This document shows positions 23,708 to 31,159 of a stretch of DNA of 64,000 nucleotides, piece by piece (position 1 is the stretch's first letter; each line of letters opens with the position of its first letter). The translations under genes and the position numbers were made by a program. This DNA comes from Amycolatopsis camponoti (GTDB lineage: Bacteria; Actinomycetota; Actinomycetes; Mycobacteriales; Pseudonocardiaceae), in NCBI RefSeq assembly GCF_902497555.1, contig NZ_CABVGP010000003.1:1364001-1428000 (forward strand), in the 5' to 3' direction. The notes below the pieces were generated by a model, which searched no databases, was not told the DNA's origin, and saw only the letters and a program-made list of their open reading frames with translations.

Positions 23708-24880
23708 TCAGACCAGTTTGCGCAACCGGGTGACGCCTTCGTCGATGACGTCGTTGCGCTTGCAGAACGCGAAACGCAGGAGGTGTTTCCACTCGTCCGG
23801 GTGATCGGTGAACACCTTGACGGGGACCGCGGCGACGCCGACCCGGCCGGGCAGTTCCCACGCGAGGTCGGCGGCGTCGGTGAAGCCCAGCGGCCGCACG
23901 TCGACGCAGACGAAGTACGTGCCCGCCGTCGGCCGCACCGCGAACCCGGCGTCGGCCAGCCCGGCCGACAGCCGGTCGCGCTTCTCCTCCAGCGACGACC
24001 GCAGGCCGTCGACCCAGGCCAGTTCGTGGTCGAGCGCGTGCGCGACGGCCGGCTGCAGCGGCCCGCCGGACACGAAGGTGATGAACTGCTTCGCCGCCTT
24101 CACCGCCGCGACGAGCTCCGGTGTCGAGCAGACCCAGCCGATCTTCCAGCCGGTGCAGTTGAACGTCTTCCCGGCGCTGGAGATGCTGACCGTCCGCGGC
24201 CGCATGCCGGGCAGCGTGACCAGCGGGATGTGCTCGTTGTCGTCGAAGACCAGGTGCTCGTAGACCTCGTCGCAGATCGCGATGAGGTCGTGCTCGACGC
24301 ACAGCGCGGCGAGCGACTCCAGCTCGGCGCGGGTGAACACGGTGCCGGTCGGGTTGTGCGGCGAGTTGACCAGGATCGCCCGCGTCCGCGGCGTGACGGC
24401 GGCCCGCAGGCCCTCGACGTCCAGGCCGAACCGGCCGTCTTCGCCCTCGACCAGCCCGACGACCTTGCGTTCGGCGCCCGCCATCGCGACCGCGGCGGCG
24501 TAGGAGTCGTAGTAGGGCTCGATGACGATGACCTCGTCGCCGGGCTCGGTCAGCGCGATCAGCGCAGCGGTGATGGCCTCGGTGGCGCCGGCGGTGACCA
24601 GGATCTCCGTGTCCGGGTCGTACTCGGTGCCGTAGCGCTGCCGGTGCCGCGCGATCGCCGCGCGCAGCTCGGGCCGCCCGGGCCCCGGCGGGTACTGGTT
24701 GGCCCCGCCGAACAGCGCGTTCTTGGCCGCTTCGAGCATGCCGGCCGGGCCGTCGGTGTCCGGGAAGCCCTGGCCGAGGTTGACGGCGTCGTGCTTGACC
24801 GCGAGCGCCGTCATCTCGGCGAAGATGGTCGAGGTGAACGGCCGGAGACGGGGGACGAGAGCAGGTTCGCGCACGATCAC
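23708..24880 (-). CDS. dapC: PLP aminotransferase, N-succinyldiaminopimelate aminotransferase type
   Basis: A 390-residue class I aminotransferase that follows M. tuberculosis DapC (Rv0858c) closely from memory: AVNLGQGFPDTDGPAGMLEA, NQYPPGPGRPELRAAIA, NSPHNPTGTVFTRAEL, CDEVYEHLVFDDN and the PLP lysine K238 in SISSAGKTFNCTGWKIGW. It would transfer an amino group from glutamate to N-succinyl-2-amino-6-oxopimelate in lysine and peptidoglycan biosynthesis. Other aminotransferases of this subgroup act on methionine or kynurenine, so the substrate is likely rather than certain. GTG start; divergent from the DUF445 gene with 23 bp between. Confidence 0.8.
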   Translation of the reverse strand: MIVREPALVPRLRPFTSTIFAEMTALAVKHDAVNLGQGFPDTDGPAGMLEAAKNALFGGANQYPPGPGRPELRAAIARHRQRYGTEYDPDTEILVTAGATEAITAALIALTEPGDEVIVIEPYYDSYAAAVAMAGAERKVVGLVEGEDGRFGLDVEGLRAAVTPRTRAILVNSPHNPTGTVFTRAELESLAALCVEHDLIAICDEVYEHLVFDDNEHIPLVTLPGMRPRTVSISSAGKTFNCTGWKIGWVCSTPELVAAVKAAKQFITFVSGGPLQPAVAHALDHELAWVDGLRSSLEEKRDRLSAGLADAGFAVRPTAGTYFVCVDVRPLGFTDAADLAWELPGRVGVAAVPVKVFTDHPDEWKHLLRFAFCKRNDVIDEGVTRLRKLV

Positions 24881-24903
24881 CGATCCTCGCGGACAATGGC
24901 AGG

Positions 24904-26202
24904 GTGGAGCAACTGACCCCCGCCAAGGTGACGCCCGCCGACCCGCCGGGCGGCGCCGCCGGCGAAGAGGAAAAGCGGCGCGCGCTGCGCAAGATGAAGC
25001 TGGTCGCGCTGTCGTTCCTGATCGGCGCCACCGTCGTGTTCCTGCTGACGAGCTGGGCGCAGTCGGCCGGCTGGCCGGGCTGGGTCGGCTACGTGCGAGC
25101 CGCGGCCGAGGCCGGCATGGTCGGCGCGCTGGCCGACTGGTTCGCCGTCACGGCGCTCTTCCGCCACCCGCTCGGGCTGAAGATCCCGCACACGGCGATC
25201 ATCCCGAACAAGAAGGACGCGCTGGGCAACAGCCTCGGCGACTTCGTCGGGTCGAACTTCCTGTCCGAGGAGGTCGTCCGCGACAAGCTGAAGCGCGTCG
25301 AGCTTTCGCGGCGTCTCGGCGGCTGGCTGGCGCAGGAGGACAACGCCGAGCGCGTGACGTCCGAGCTGGCGACGATGGTCCGGGCGGCGGTCCGGGTCCT
25401 GCGCGACGAGGACGTCCAGGCGATCATGGAGCAGGCCGTCGCGCGCCGGATCATCGACAAGCCGTGGGGCCCGCCGCTGGGCAAGATCCTGCAGGGCGTG
25501 TTCGCCGACGGCGCGCACCACAAGCTGGTCGACCTCATGTGCGACCGCGGCTACGAGTGGGTCCGCGACAACCACACGACGATGCTGCGCGTGGTGTCCG
25601 ACCGCGCGCCGAGCTGGTCGCCGAAGTTCGTCGACGAGATGCTCGCGGACAAGGTCTACGGCGAGGTGCTGTCGTTCGCGTGGGCGGTCAAGACCGACGT
25701 GAACCACCCGATGCGGCTGGCGCTGGACAAGTTCCTCGGCGAGTTCGCGCAGGACCTGCAGACCGACCCGGAGGTGATGGCCCGCGCCGAGCAGGTGAAG
25801 GGCCAGATCGTGCACCACGAGGAGGTCCAGCGCCTGATCGGCTCGGCGTGGAGCACGGCGAAGGAGATGCTGCTGACGGCGGCGGAGGACCCGTCGAGCG
25901 AGCTGCGCCGGCGCGTCCGCCTCGGCCTGACCTCGCTGGGCACGCGCCTGGTGTCGGACGACCAGCTCCGAGCGAAGGCCGACGGCTGGGTCGAGGGCGC
26001 GGCTGCGTACCTGGTGAAGAACTACTCCCACGAGATCACGACGATCATCACGGACACGGTCGAGCGCTGGGACGCCGAGGAGACGTCGCGCAAGATCGAG
26101 CTCCAGGTGGGCCGTGACCTGCAGTTCATCCGCATCAACGGCACGGTGGTGGGTGCGCTGGCCGGGCTGGTCATCTACGCGGTGGCGGAGCTGCTGTTCT
26201 GA
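24904..26202 (+). CDS. DUF445 membrane protein (YjiN-like)
   Basis: A 432-residue DUF445 protein. It has an N-terminal membrane helix (about 33-50, KLVALSFLIGATVVFLLTSW) and the family block AAAEAGMVGALADWFAVTAL, then FRHPLGLKIPHTAIIPNKKD. A long helical domain and a C-terminal membrane helix (NGTVVGALAGLVIYAVAELL) follow. The function is unknown. GACAAT lies 6 nt before the GTG, a leaderless promoter pattern that sits against the divergent dapC start. Confidence 0.85.
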   Translation: MEQLTPAKVTPADPPGGAAGEEEKRRALRKMKLVALSFLIGATVVFLLTSWAQSAGWPGWVGYVRAAAEAGMVGALADWFAVTALFRHPLGLKIPHTAIIPNKKDALGNSLGDFVGSNFLSEEVVRDKLKRVELSRRLGGWLAQEDNAERVTSELATMVRAAVRVLRDEDVQAIMEQAVARRIIDKPWGPPLGKILQGVFADGAHHKLVDLMCDRGYEWVRDNHTTMLRVVSDRAPSWSPKFVDEMLADKVYGEVLSFAWAVKTDVNHPMRLALDKFLGEFAQDLQTDPEVMARAEQVKGQIVHHEEVQRLIGSAWSTAKEMLLTAAEDPSSELRRRVRLGLTSLGTRLVSDDQLRAKADGWVEGAAAYLVKNYSHEITTIITDTVERWDAEETSRKIELQVGRDLQFIRINGTVVGALAGLVIYAVAELLF

Positions 26203-26243
26203 CGGCTGAGGCGTATACCACAGCTGGGGGAGGTTCAAACGAG

Positions 26244-26380
26244 TTGTCCACAGGAAGCTGAGTTATCCCCGGGGTTATCCACAGGTTTTCACGGTGATGG
26301 CCTAATGGGTGTCCACAACGTATGGGGGCGGGGCTCTCTGGGGCGTGGATATGTGGGGGGTTGCGGCTGAGTTGTCCACA
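26244..26380 (+). other. cluster of DnaA boxes in a convergent gap
   Basis: The 289-bp gap 26203-26491 contains TTGTCCACA at 26244-26252, TTATCCACA at 26275-26283, GTGTCCACA at 26309-26317 and TTGTCCACA at 26372-26380, with a weak TTATCCCCG at 26263-26271. All are in the same orientation. TTGTCCACA is the actinobacterial DnaA-box consensus and TTATCCACA the general one. No dnaA, dnaN, rpmH, recF, gyrB or parAB is near, so this is not the standard oriC. Confidence 0.75.
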
Positions 26381-26491
26381 GCCGTTCGTGGGTCCGCCGC
26401 TCGGATGAGAGCGACTTGCCAGGGGCTTGAGGGGGCTTGAGGCCGCCGCTCAGCCCGCCGCGGTTGGCGCCTGCCGGGAGACGGCCGACCC

Positions 26492-26962
26492 TCAGCCCGC
26501 CGCGGTCTCCGCCGCCCGGGCTCGCCAGCCGCGGGCCTTCTCGCGGTTTCCGCACACCCTCATCGAGCACCACGTGCGGGACCTGTTCCTGGACTCGTCG
26601 TAGAACGCCCACAGGCACGTGTCGGCCGGGCAGATCTTCAGCCGGATCCACTCGCCGCGGACCACCAGCCGGGCGCAGGCCGCGAACACCGCCCCCACGA
26701 CGTCGTCCGCCACCAGCTCCGGGCCGTCGTCCGTCAACGAGATCCGCGTGCCCACGTCGAGGCTTCCGCCGGGCAGCCGGGGGTCGCCGACAGCGGCTCG
26801 CAGCGCGTCTCGGGCCGCGCGGGCCTCGGGGGCCGGATTGGCCGTCAACGCCCTCCCGGCCGCCCACCTGTGCCACTGCCCGGGATCTTCGAGCAGGTCA
26901 GTGCCCTCTTCGACGTTGACCGTGTTGAGGAACTCCACGACGAGAGACGCGTCGGTGTGCAC
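26492..26962 (-). CDS. CGNR zinc-finger protein, probable regulator
   Basis: A 156-residue ABATE/CGNR protein: N-terminal VVEFLNTVNVEEGTDLLEDP and C-terminal zinc finger C-x4-C...WCSMRVCGNREKARGWRAR. It resembles the protein at 12288 in layout. TACACT lies 6 nt before the GTG at 26962 on the minus strand (leaderless). It is divergent from a VOC protein with the inverted repeat AGTAACC/GGTTACT between them, so it probably regulates that gene. The DnaA-box gap lies downstream. Confidence 0.8.
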   Translation of the reverse strand: MHTDASLVVEFLNTVNVEEGTDLLEDPGQWHRWAAGRALTANPAPEARAARDALRAAVGDPRLPGGSLDVGTRISLTDDGPELVADDVVGAVFAACARLVVRGEWIRLKICPADTCLWAFYDESRNRSRTWCSMRVCGNREKARGWRARAAETAAG

Positions 26963-26968
26963 CCACCC

Positions 26969-27032
26969 AGTGTACGGCGGTCGGTGGTTGCTCCCGCGCG
27001 CAGTAACCCACATACTACGAACAATGGTTACT
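26969..27032. promoter_or_regulatory. CGNR/VOC divergent promoter with inverted repeat
   Basis: AGTAACC (27002-27008) and GGTTACT (27026-27032) form a 7-bp inverted repeat with 17 bp between. A possible -10 for the VOC gene (CATACT, 27011-27016) lies inside it. The CGNR -10 is at 26969-26974 on the minus strand. The TAACC/GGTTA core is the same as in the 12220-12278 operators of the other CGNR gene. Confidence 0.55.
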
Positions 27033-27052
27033 CGCGATCGAAGGGAGCGACG

Positions 27053-27421
27053 ATGAGTGCGGTACCGACGCTGGGTGTGGTGGCGCTGGACTGCCCCGAC
27101 CCGGTGGCACTCGCCGGGTTCTACCGGGCCGTGCTGGAGTGGGACGCGCCCGATGTCGCCGACGACGGCCACTGGGTCACGCTCGCCAACCCGCTCGGGG
27201 GCGCCGGCCTCGCCTTCCAGCGGGTGGCCGACTACCGGCCGCCGGCCTGGCCGTCCGCCGAGAACCCGCAGCAGCTGCACCTGGACCTCACCGTCACCGA
27301 CCTCGAAGCGGCGCACGAGCGCGTCCTCGGTCTCGGCGCGAAACTGCTGGACGACGCGCCGGAGACGTTCCGCGTCTACGCCGATCCGGCGGGCCACCCG
27401 TTCTGCCTCTGCGCCTGCTGA
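27053..27421 (+). CDS. VOC (glyoxalase-like) family protein
   Basis: A 122-residue vicinal oxygen chelate protein: two beta-alpha-beta-beta-beta units, with LDCPDPVALAGFYRAVLEWD in the first and QLHLDLTVTDLEAAHERVLG in the second, ending VYADPAGHPFCLCAC. Possible metal ligands are the His in QLHLDL and a C-terminal acid, as in many VOC proteins. AAGGGAG is 5 nt before the ATG. Control by the divergent CGNR protein is likely. The reaction is unknown. Confidence 0.85.
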   Translation: MSAVPTLGVVALDCPDPVALAGFYRAVLEWDAPDVADDGHWVTLANPLGGAGLAFQRVADYRPPAWPSAENPQQLHLDLTVTDLEAAHERVLGLGAKLLDDAPETFRVYADPAGHPFCLCAC

Positions 27422-27446
27422 CCGATTTGTGCGTAGGCTCGCATGT

Positions 27447-27791
27447 GTGATTTGTCCGAAGTGTCAGAACCAGATGCGGACCGTGGACAAGAACGGCGTC
27501 CACATCGAGCAGTGCGAGGGCTGTCGCGGGATCTTCCTGGACCGCGGTGAGCTCGAAGCGATCGCCGGTGCGGAAAGTTCGTTCTACGGCCGCCAGCCAC
27601 CGCCCTACCAGGGCGGCCACGGCCGTCCCGACTCGCCGCGCCCCTACCGCGGCGGCCATCCGGACTCGCCCAAGGCGTACCGCGGCGGGTACGCGGACTC
27701 GCCGCGGCCGCACCGCGGGTACTCGGATTCGCCGAGGCCGTACGGGCACGGCAACCGCAAGCGCGGCTTCCTCGAGAACCTCTTCGACTGA
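27447..27791 (+). CDS. TFIIB-type zinc-ribbon protein with repeated tail
   Basis: A 114-residue protein with a zf-TFIIB ribbon (CPKC at 3-6, CEGC near 26-29, then GIFLDRGELEAI), followed by a Pro/Arg/Tyr/Gly tail. The tail repeats a DSPRPYRGG-like unit of 9-12 residues four or five times and ends RKRGFLENLFD. TAGGCT lies 7 nt before the GTG (leaderless). It is 1 nt from the next gene, so the two form an operon. Confidence 0.8.
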   Translation: MICPKCQNQMRTVDKNGVHIEQCEGCRGIFLDRGELEAIAGAESSFYGRQPPPYQGGHGRPDSPRPYRGGHPDSPKAYRGGYADSPRPHRGYSDSPRPYGHGNRKRGFLENLFD

Positions 27792-27792
27792 G

Positions 27793-28404
27793 GTGGGTCT
27801 CGACCTGCGGATCTGCCCGGCGTGCGGCGATCTGGCGGAGCGTCCCATCGTCGCGGGCACGGTCCTCACGTGCCGCCGGTGCGGCCACGAGTGGCCGTTC
27901 CGGAAGCTGCCGCTGTTCGCGCTGACCGGCCCGAGCGGAGCCGGGAAGTCGACGGTGGGGCCGCTGCTGGCGGCCCGGCTCGGTGGTGACGTCGTCGTGC
28001 TGGACCAGGACATCCTCTGGGTCGGTGCCCTGCGCGACGAGGTCGGCACGTTCCGGTCGGTGTGGCTGCGGATGGCGGCGATGCTCCACCAGAACGGCCG
28101 GCCGGTCGTGCTGTGCGGCACGGTCGCGCCACCGGAGTTCGAGCCGCTGCCGGAGAGGGCGTTCTTCAGCGAGATCCACTACCTGGCGCTGGTCGGCACG
28201 CCGGAGTCGCTGGGCAGGCGGCTGCGGGCGCGCCCGGCGTGGCGGGAGTGGGACGAGCCGCGGATCGAGGAGATGCTGGAGTTCAACGAGTGGCTCCGGA
28301 AGTCGGCACCGGAGCTGGGTGTCGACCTCTTCGACACCACGGACGTCTCTAGGGAGGCGACGGCCGACCACGCCGAGAAGTGGATCCGCGACCGGCTGCC
28401 TTAG
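27793..28404 (+). CDS. P-loop kinase/ATPase with N-terminal zinc ribbon
   Basis: A 203-residue protein with a zinc ribbon at the N-terminus (C8-x2-C11 and C27-x2-C30), then a Walker A motif GPSGAGKST at 46-54 of the AAA/small-molecule kinase type. A possible Walker B is VVVLDQDILW. It may phosphorylate a small substrate, but the substrate is not evident. The GTG start is 1 nt after the stop of the zinc-ribbon gene. It converges with the PIMT-type gene, overlapping by 4 nt. Confidence 0.75.
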   Translation: MGLDLRICPACGDLAERPIVAGTVLTCRRCGHEWPFRKLPLFALTGPSGAGKSTVGPLLAARLGGDVVVLDQDILWVGALRDEVGTFRSVWLRMAAMLHQNGRPVVLCGTVAPPEFEPLPERAFFSEIHYLALVGTPESLGRRLRARPAWREWDEPRIEEMLEFNEWLRKSAPELGVDLFDTTDVSREATADHAEKWIRDRLP

Positions 28405-29573
28405 CCGAGCGGCCAGGTGCGGCCGCCCGGTTCGTCGAGCCAGAACTCCTGGCGGTCGGCGGTGACCGTCACCCCGAACCGGTCGCGGTCCGGCTTGTCC
28501 AGCTCGCACCACTCGACGTAGGCCGCTTCGGCGAGCTCCCACAGGGCTCGCGGGCCGCCCTGGGCCACCTCGTCCGCGCCCGCGCGCTTGCGGTGGCGGA
28601 CCCACGAGCCGTCCGGGTGGACGAGCGCGACGCCGCTGTCGCCCGGGCCGCCCGCCGCGTGCGGGTCCGTGCCGTCGCCGTCGCGCACCGGCCGCACGCC
28701 CGGCATCGCCAGCCCGGCGAAGAACTCGAACTGCCGGCGCGGCTGGAGCACCGACGCCATCGGCAGCCGCGTCTGCTCCCAGTCGTCGCGTGACGGCATC
28801 GGCAGCGGATCGGCCTGCGCCAGCCGATGTGCGCGAAGCGGCATGAAACGGCCGTCGCGCGCGAGGACGCGGCCCTGCGCGGTGCCGTCCTCGCCGGCGA
28901 CGAGCCGGACCAGCCCGGCGCCGATCGGCCGGTTCAGCGTCGTCACGATCAGCCCGTCCGGGGTGGTCTGCGCCAGCCACGCGAGCGGGATCGAAGAAAC
29001 CGAAGCGGTGCACAGCACCCGGTCGAACAGCGTGCCCGCCGGGAAGCCGAGCGCGCCGTCGCCCACCGCGCACGTCGGCCGGTAGCCCGCCGCGGCCAGC
29101 CGCTCGCGCGCCTCGCCGGCGATCACCGGGTCTATGTCCACAGTGGACACCAGGCCGGCGCCGCAGCGGTGGCTCAGCAGCGCGGCGTTGTAGCCGGTGC
29201 CGGTACCGATCTCGAGCACGCGCTGCCCGTCCCGGACCCGCAGCTCCTCGAGCATGATCGCCATGATCGACGGCATGCTCGACGAGCTGGTCGGCGTGCC
29301 CGCCACCGGCCCGGTGCGCCGGGCGAGCTCCCAGCGGTCCGGGTCGTCGTCCAGCTGCGTGACCAGCACCTCGCGCGAGTAGACGGTCTCCAGCCAGCCC
29401 GGGTCGTCCCGGTCGACCGCCGCCCACAGCCCGCCCGCGGGTGCGAAGAACCGCGGCAGGAAGACGTGGCGCGGTACCGCTCGGAACGCGGCGATCCATT
29501 CCGGGGCGTGCAGGACGTCCTCGTCGAGCAGGTGCTCGACGAGGCGCCGCCGCAGCCGGGCCGAGCGCGTCAT
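28401..29573 (-). CDS. protein-L-isoaspartate O-methyltransferase-like methyltransferase
   Basis: A 390-residue PCMT/PIMT-type protein: the N-terminal AFRAVPRHVFLPRFFAPAGG, then SSSSMPSIMAIMLEELRVRD and motif I VLEIGTGTGYNAALLSHRCG. The C-terminal 180 residues form an extra domain with VHPDGSWVRHRK. Long PCMT proteins of this kind occur in actinobacteria, sometimes with ATP-grasp peptide maturation systems, but no ATP-grasp gene or precursor is visible here. TAACGT is 6 nt before the ATG (minus strand) and lies at the edge of the 96-bp repeat. Confidence 0.8.
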   Translation of the reverse strand: MTRSARLRRRLVEHLLDEDVLHAPEWIAAFRAVPRHVFLPRFFAPAGGLWAAVDRDDPGWLETVYSREVLVTQLDDDPDRWELARRTGPVAGTPTSSSSMPSIMAIMLEELRVRDGQRVLEIGTGTGYNAALLSHRCGAGLVSTVDIDPVIAGEARERLAAAGYRPTCAVGDGALGFPAGTLFDRVLCTASVSSIPLAWLAQTTPDGLIVTTLNRPIGAGLVRLVAGEDGTAQGRVLARDGRFMPLRAHRLAQADPLPMPSRDDWEQTRLPMASVLQPRRQFEFFAGLAMPGVRPVRDGDGTDPHAAGGPGDSGVALVHPDGSWVRHRKRAGADEVAQGGPRALWELAEAAYVEWCELDKPDRDRFGVTVTADRQEFWLDEPGGRTWPLG

Positions 29574-29582
29574 GCGACCACG

Positions 29583-29678
29583 TTACTGATCCGACCACGA
29601 GTAGGCCGACCCCCGAGCGGTGCGTAATCAAAGCTTCGAAGTCATCGGCCGTGACTGTGGTCGGATTGGTAACCATCG
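29583..29678 (+). repeat. 96-bp element with terminal inverted repeats, copy 1
   Basis: It begins with TTACTGATCCGACCAC (29583-29598) and carries the near-complement GTGGTCGGATTGGTAA at 29657-29672. By eye alignment it matches the reverse complement of 30979-31076 at about 75 of 98 positions. It contains the -10 of the leftward PIMT gene and lies upstream of the HTH gene. The two copies bracket the HTH-hbhA pair in inverted orientation. Confidence 0.75.
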
Positions 29679-29710
29679 AGCCCGGTAGCGGGTGAGGACG
29701 GCCACAGCGG

Positions 29711-29757
29711 CTATTGCAAGCAGAGTGCTTGCAATAGCTAGCACCCGCGCGTACCGT
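29711..29757 (+). promoter_or_regulatory. 12+12 bp operator and promoter of the HTH-hbhA operon
   Basis: CTATTGCAAGCA (29711-29722) and TGCTTGCAATAG (29726-29737) form a perfect inverted repeat with a 3-nt centre. A promoter TTGCAA (29729-29734) -N17- TACCGT (29752-29757) overlaps its right arm. A near-ideal Shine-Dalgarno AGGAGGTGA (29771-29779) precedes the ATG at 29784. The layout suggests repression by the HTH protein itself. Confidence 0.7.
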
Positions 29758-29783
29758 CGAAAGGGTCGCGAGGAGGTGACCGG

Positions 29784-30260
29784 ATGGCAGAGACCGGTGG
29801 GACGTCAGGATCCGGCAGCCCCATGGACAAGGTCGCGGACATCGCCTCCGACATCGGCGAGTACATCCGCCAGCAGCGCAACACCGCGAAGATCTCGTTG
29901 CGCCAGCTGTCGAAGCTCGCCGGCGTGTCCAACCCGTACCTGAGCCAGATCGAGCGCGGGGTGCGCAAGCCCAGCGCGGAGATCCTGCAGCAGATCGCGA
30001 AGGGCCTGCGCATTTCGGCGGAAGCGCTGTATGTGCAAGCCGGGATCCTCGATCTGCCGACGGGTGGTCCGGTGGGCGACGCGATCCGCGCCGACGCCGA
30101 GCTGACCGAACGGCAGAAGCAGGTCCTGCTCGACGTCTACGAGTCCTTCCGCCGGGAGAACGCCGCGGCACGGCCGGCCGCCGAGTCGTCTCCCGCTCCG
30201 GACACCGTGGACACCTCAGACACCCCAGACACCACTCCAGCCGCCAACACCAGGGAGTAA
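29784..30260 (+). CDS. XRE-family regulator, Rv0474-like
   Basis: A 158-residue protein with an XRE helix-turn-helix at about 25-85 (SLRQLSKLAGVSNPYLSQIE, then RGVRKPSAEILQQIAKGL) and an acidic, Pro/Thr-rich disordered tail. It is placed directly before the hbhA homologue, as Rv0474 is in M. tuberculosis. The strong Shine-Dalgarno and the palindromic operator upstream point to tight control, probably autoregulation. It ends 2 nt before hbhA. Confidence 0.85.
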   Translation: MAETGGTSGSGSPMDKVADIASDIGEYIRQQRNTAKISLRQLSKLAGVSNPYLSQIERGVRKPSAEILQQIAKGLRISAEALYVQAGILDLPTGGPVGDAIRADAELTERQKQVLLDVYESFRRENAAARPAAESSPAPDTVDTSDTPDTTPAANTRE

Positions 30261-30262
30261 CC

Positions 30263-30952
30263 ATGACCACGCCCAAGACCGAAGACGTCAAGAAGGCCGT
30301 CACCACCGCCCTCGACCAGGTCCGCACCCCGCTGCTCGCCGCGCTCGGCGCCGGCAACCTGGCCGGGCAGGCCGTCACCGACGCCGTGGCGAAGGCCCGC
30401 GAGAACGTGACCAAGAGCGGCGAGACCGCCCGCAAGAACCTGCAGGAGCTGCCGACCGACGTCGAGAGCCTGCGCGAGAAGCTGGACCCGGCCGAGCTGC
30501 GCAAGGTCATCGACGAGTACACCGAGGCCGCGCTCAAGCTGTACAACAAGCTGGCCGAGTCGGGCGAGCAGGCGTGGGACAAGTTCTCCACGCAGCCGCA
30601 GGTCAAGAAGGCCATCGAGCAGCTCGAGGAGGCCCTGACCACCGCGCAGGGCCAGGTCGAGGGTGTGACCTCCGAGGTCCGCGAGCGCGTCGACGGCGTG
30701 CTGGGCACCTTCACCAAGCGCACCCGCTCGGTCGGCGAGAAGACCGCCCGCAAGGTGACCGAGGTCGCCGGCGACGCCGCCGAGGCCATCGAGGAGCTGG
30801 GTGACGACGTCGCCCACGAGACCCGTTCCGCGAGCCGCAAGGTCGCGAACAAGACCGCTCCGAAGACGGCCACCCCGGCCCGTCGCACGACCACCGGCAC
30901 CACCACCAGCGCCGCCGCGAAGAAGCCGGCCGCGCCGAAGACCGACAAGTAA
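30263..30952 (+). CDS. hbhA: heparin-binding haemagglutinin homologue
   Basis: A 229-residue protein. A long helical, coiled-coil-forming region (about 1-185, e.g. LYNKLAESGEQAWDKFSTQP, LEEALTTAQGQVEGVTSEV) is followed by a Lys/Ala/Thr/Pro-rich basic tail that ends AAKKPAAPKTDK. This matches the design of mycobacterial HbhA, an adhesin and lipid-associated protein. In a free-living actinomycete the role may be in cell envelope or lipid-body organisation rather than adhesion. The Rv0474-Rv0475-Rv0476 gene order is kept. The tail is shorter in KKAAPA repeats than in mycobacteria. Confidence 0.85.
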   Translation: MTTPKTEDVKKAVTTALDQVRTPLLAALGAGNLAGQAVTDAVAKARENVTKSGETARKNLQELPTDVESLREKLDPAELRKVIDEYTEAALKLYNKLAESGEQAWDKFSTQPQVKKAIEQLEEALTTAQGQVEGVTSEVRERVDGVLGTFTKRTRSVGEKTARKVTEVAGDAAEAIEELGDDVAHETRSASRKVANKTAPKTATPARRTTTGTTTSAAAKKPAAPKTDK

Positions 30953-30978
30953 AGCCGAAGGCCGACCGGTAACCGAGC

Positions 30979-31076
30979 CGATGTTTACCAATCCGACCAC
31001 AGCCACGGCCGCATGGCTTCGCAGCGACGGTCACGTGCCGCGTGAGGGGCGGCCTGCTTTTGGCCGGATTGGTAAA
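30979..31076 (-). repeat. 98-bp element with terminal inverted repeats, copy 2 (inverted)
   Basis: Reverse-complement relative of 29583-29678. Its ends are TTTACCAATCCG (30984-30995) and CGGATTGGTAAA (31065-31076), a perfect 12-bp inverted repeat. It lies between hbhA and its terminator. Matching internal blocks include AGGCCG, TTCG/CGAAG and CGGCCGTG. Confidence 0.75.
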
Positions 31077-31088
31077 TAAGCCGTGAAC

Positions 31089-31129
31089 ACCCCGGCCCCG
31101 CCACCGCACCCCGGTGGCGGGGCCGGGGT
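31089..31129 (+). terminator. 17-bp stem terminator after hbhA
   Basis: ACCCCGGCCCCGCCACC (31089-31105) pairs perfectly with GGTGGCGGGGCCGGGGT (31113-31129), loop 7 nt. It separates the HTH-hbhA operon from the DUF2516 gene. Confidence 0.85.
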
Positions 31130-31159
31130 CGTTCGGGCGGTTTGCCGTAAGCTGTCGCT

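Noticed and set aside
26244..26380. The DnaA-box cluster as the replication origin
   Set aside because: dnaA, dnaN, recF, gyrB, rpmH and parAB are all absent from the neighbourhood, and the AT-rich unwinding region is not evident.
27376..30948. A 1190-codon antisense open frame on the minus strand
   Set aside because: It crosses six well-supported genes, has no recognisable domain and is Arg/Pro-rich throughout, which is typical of GC-rich shadow frames.
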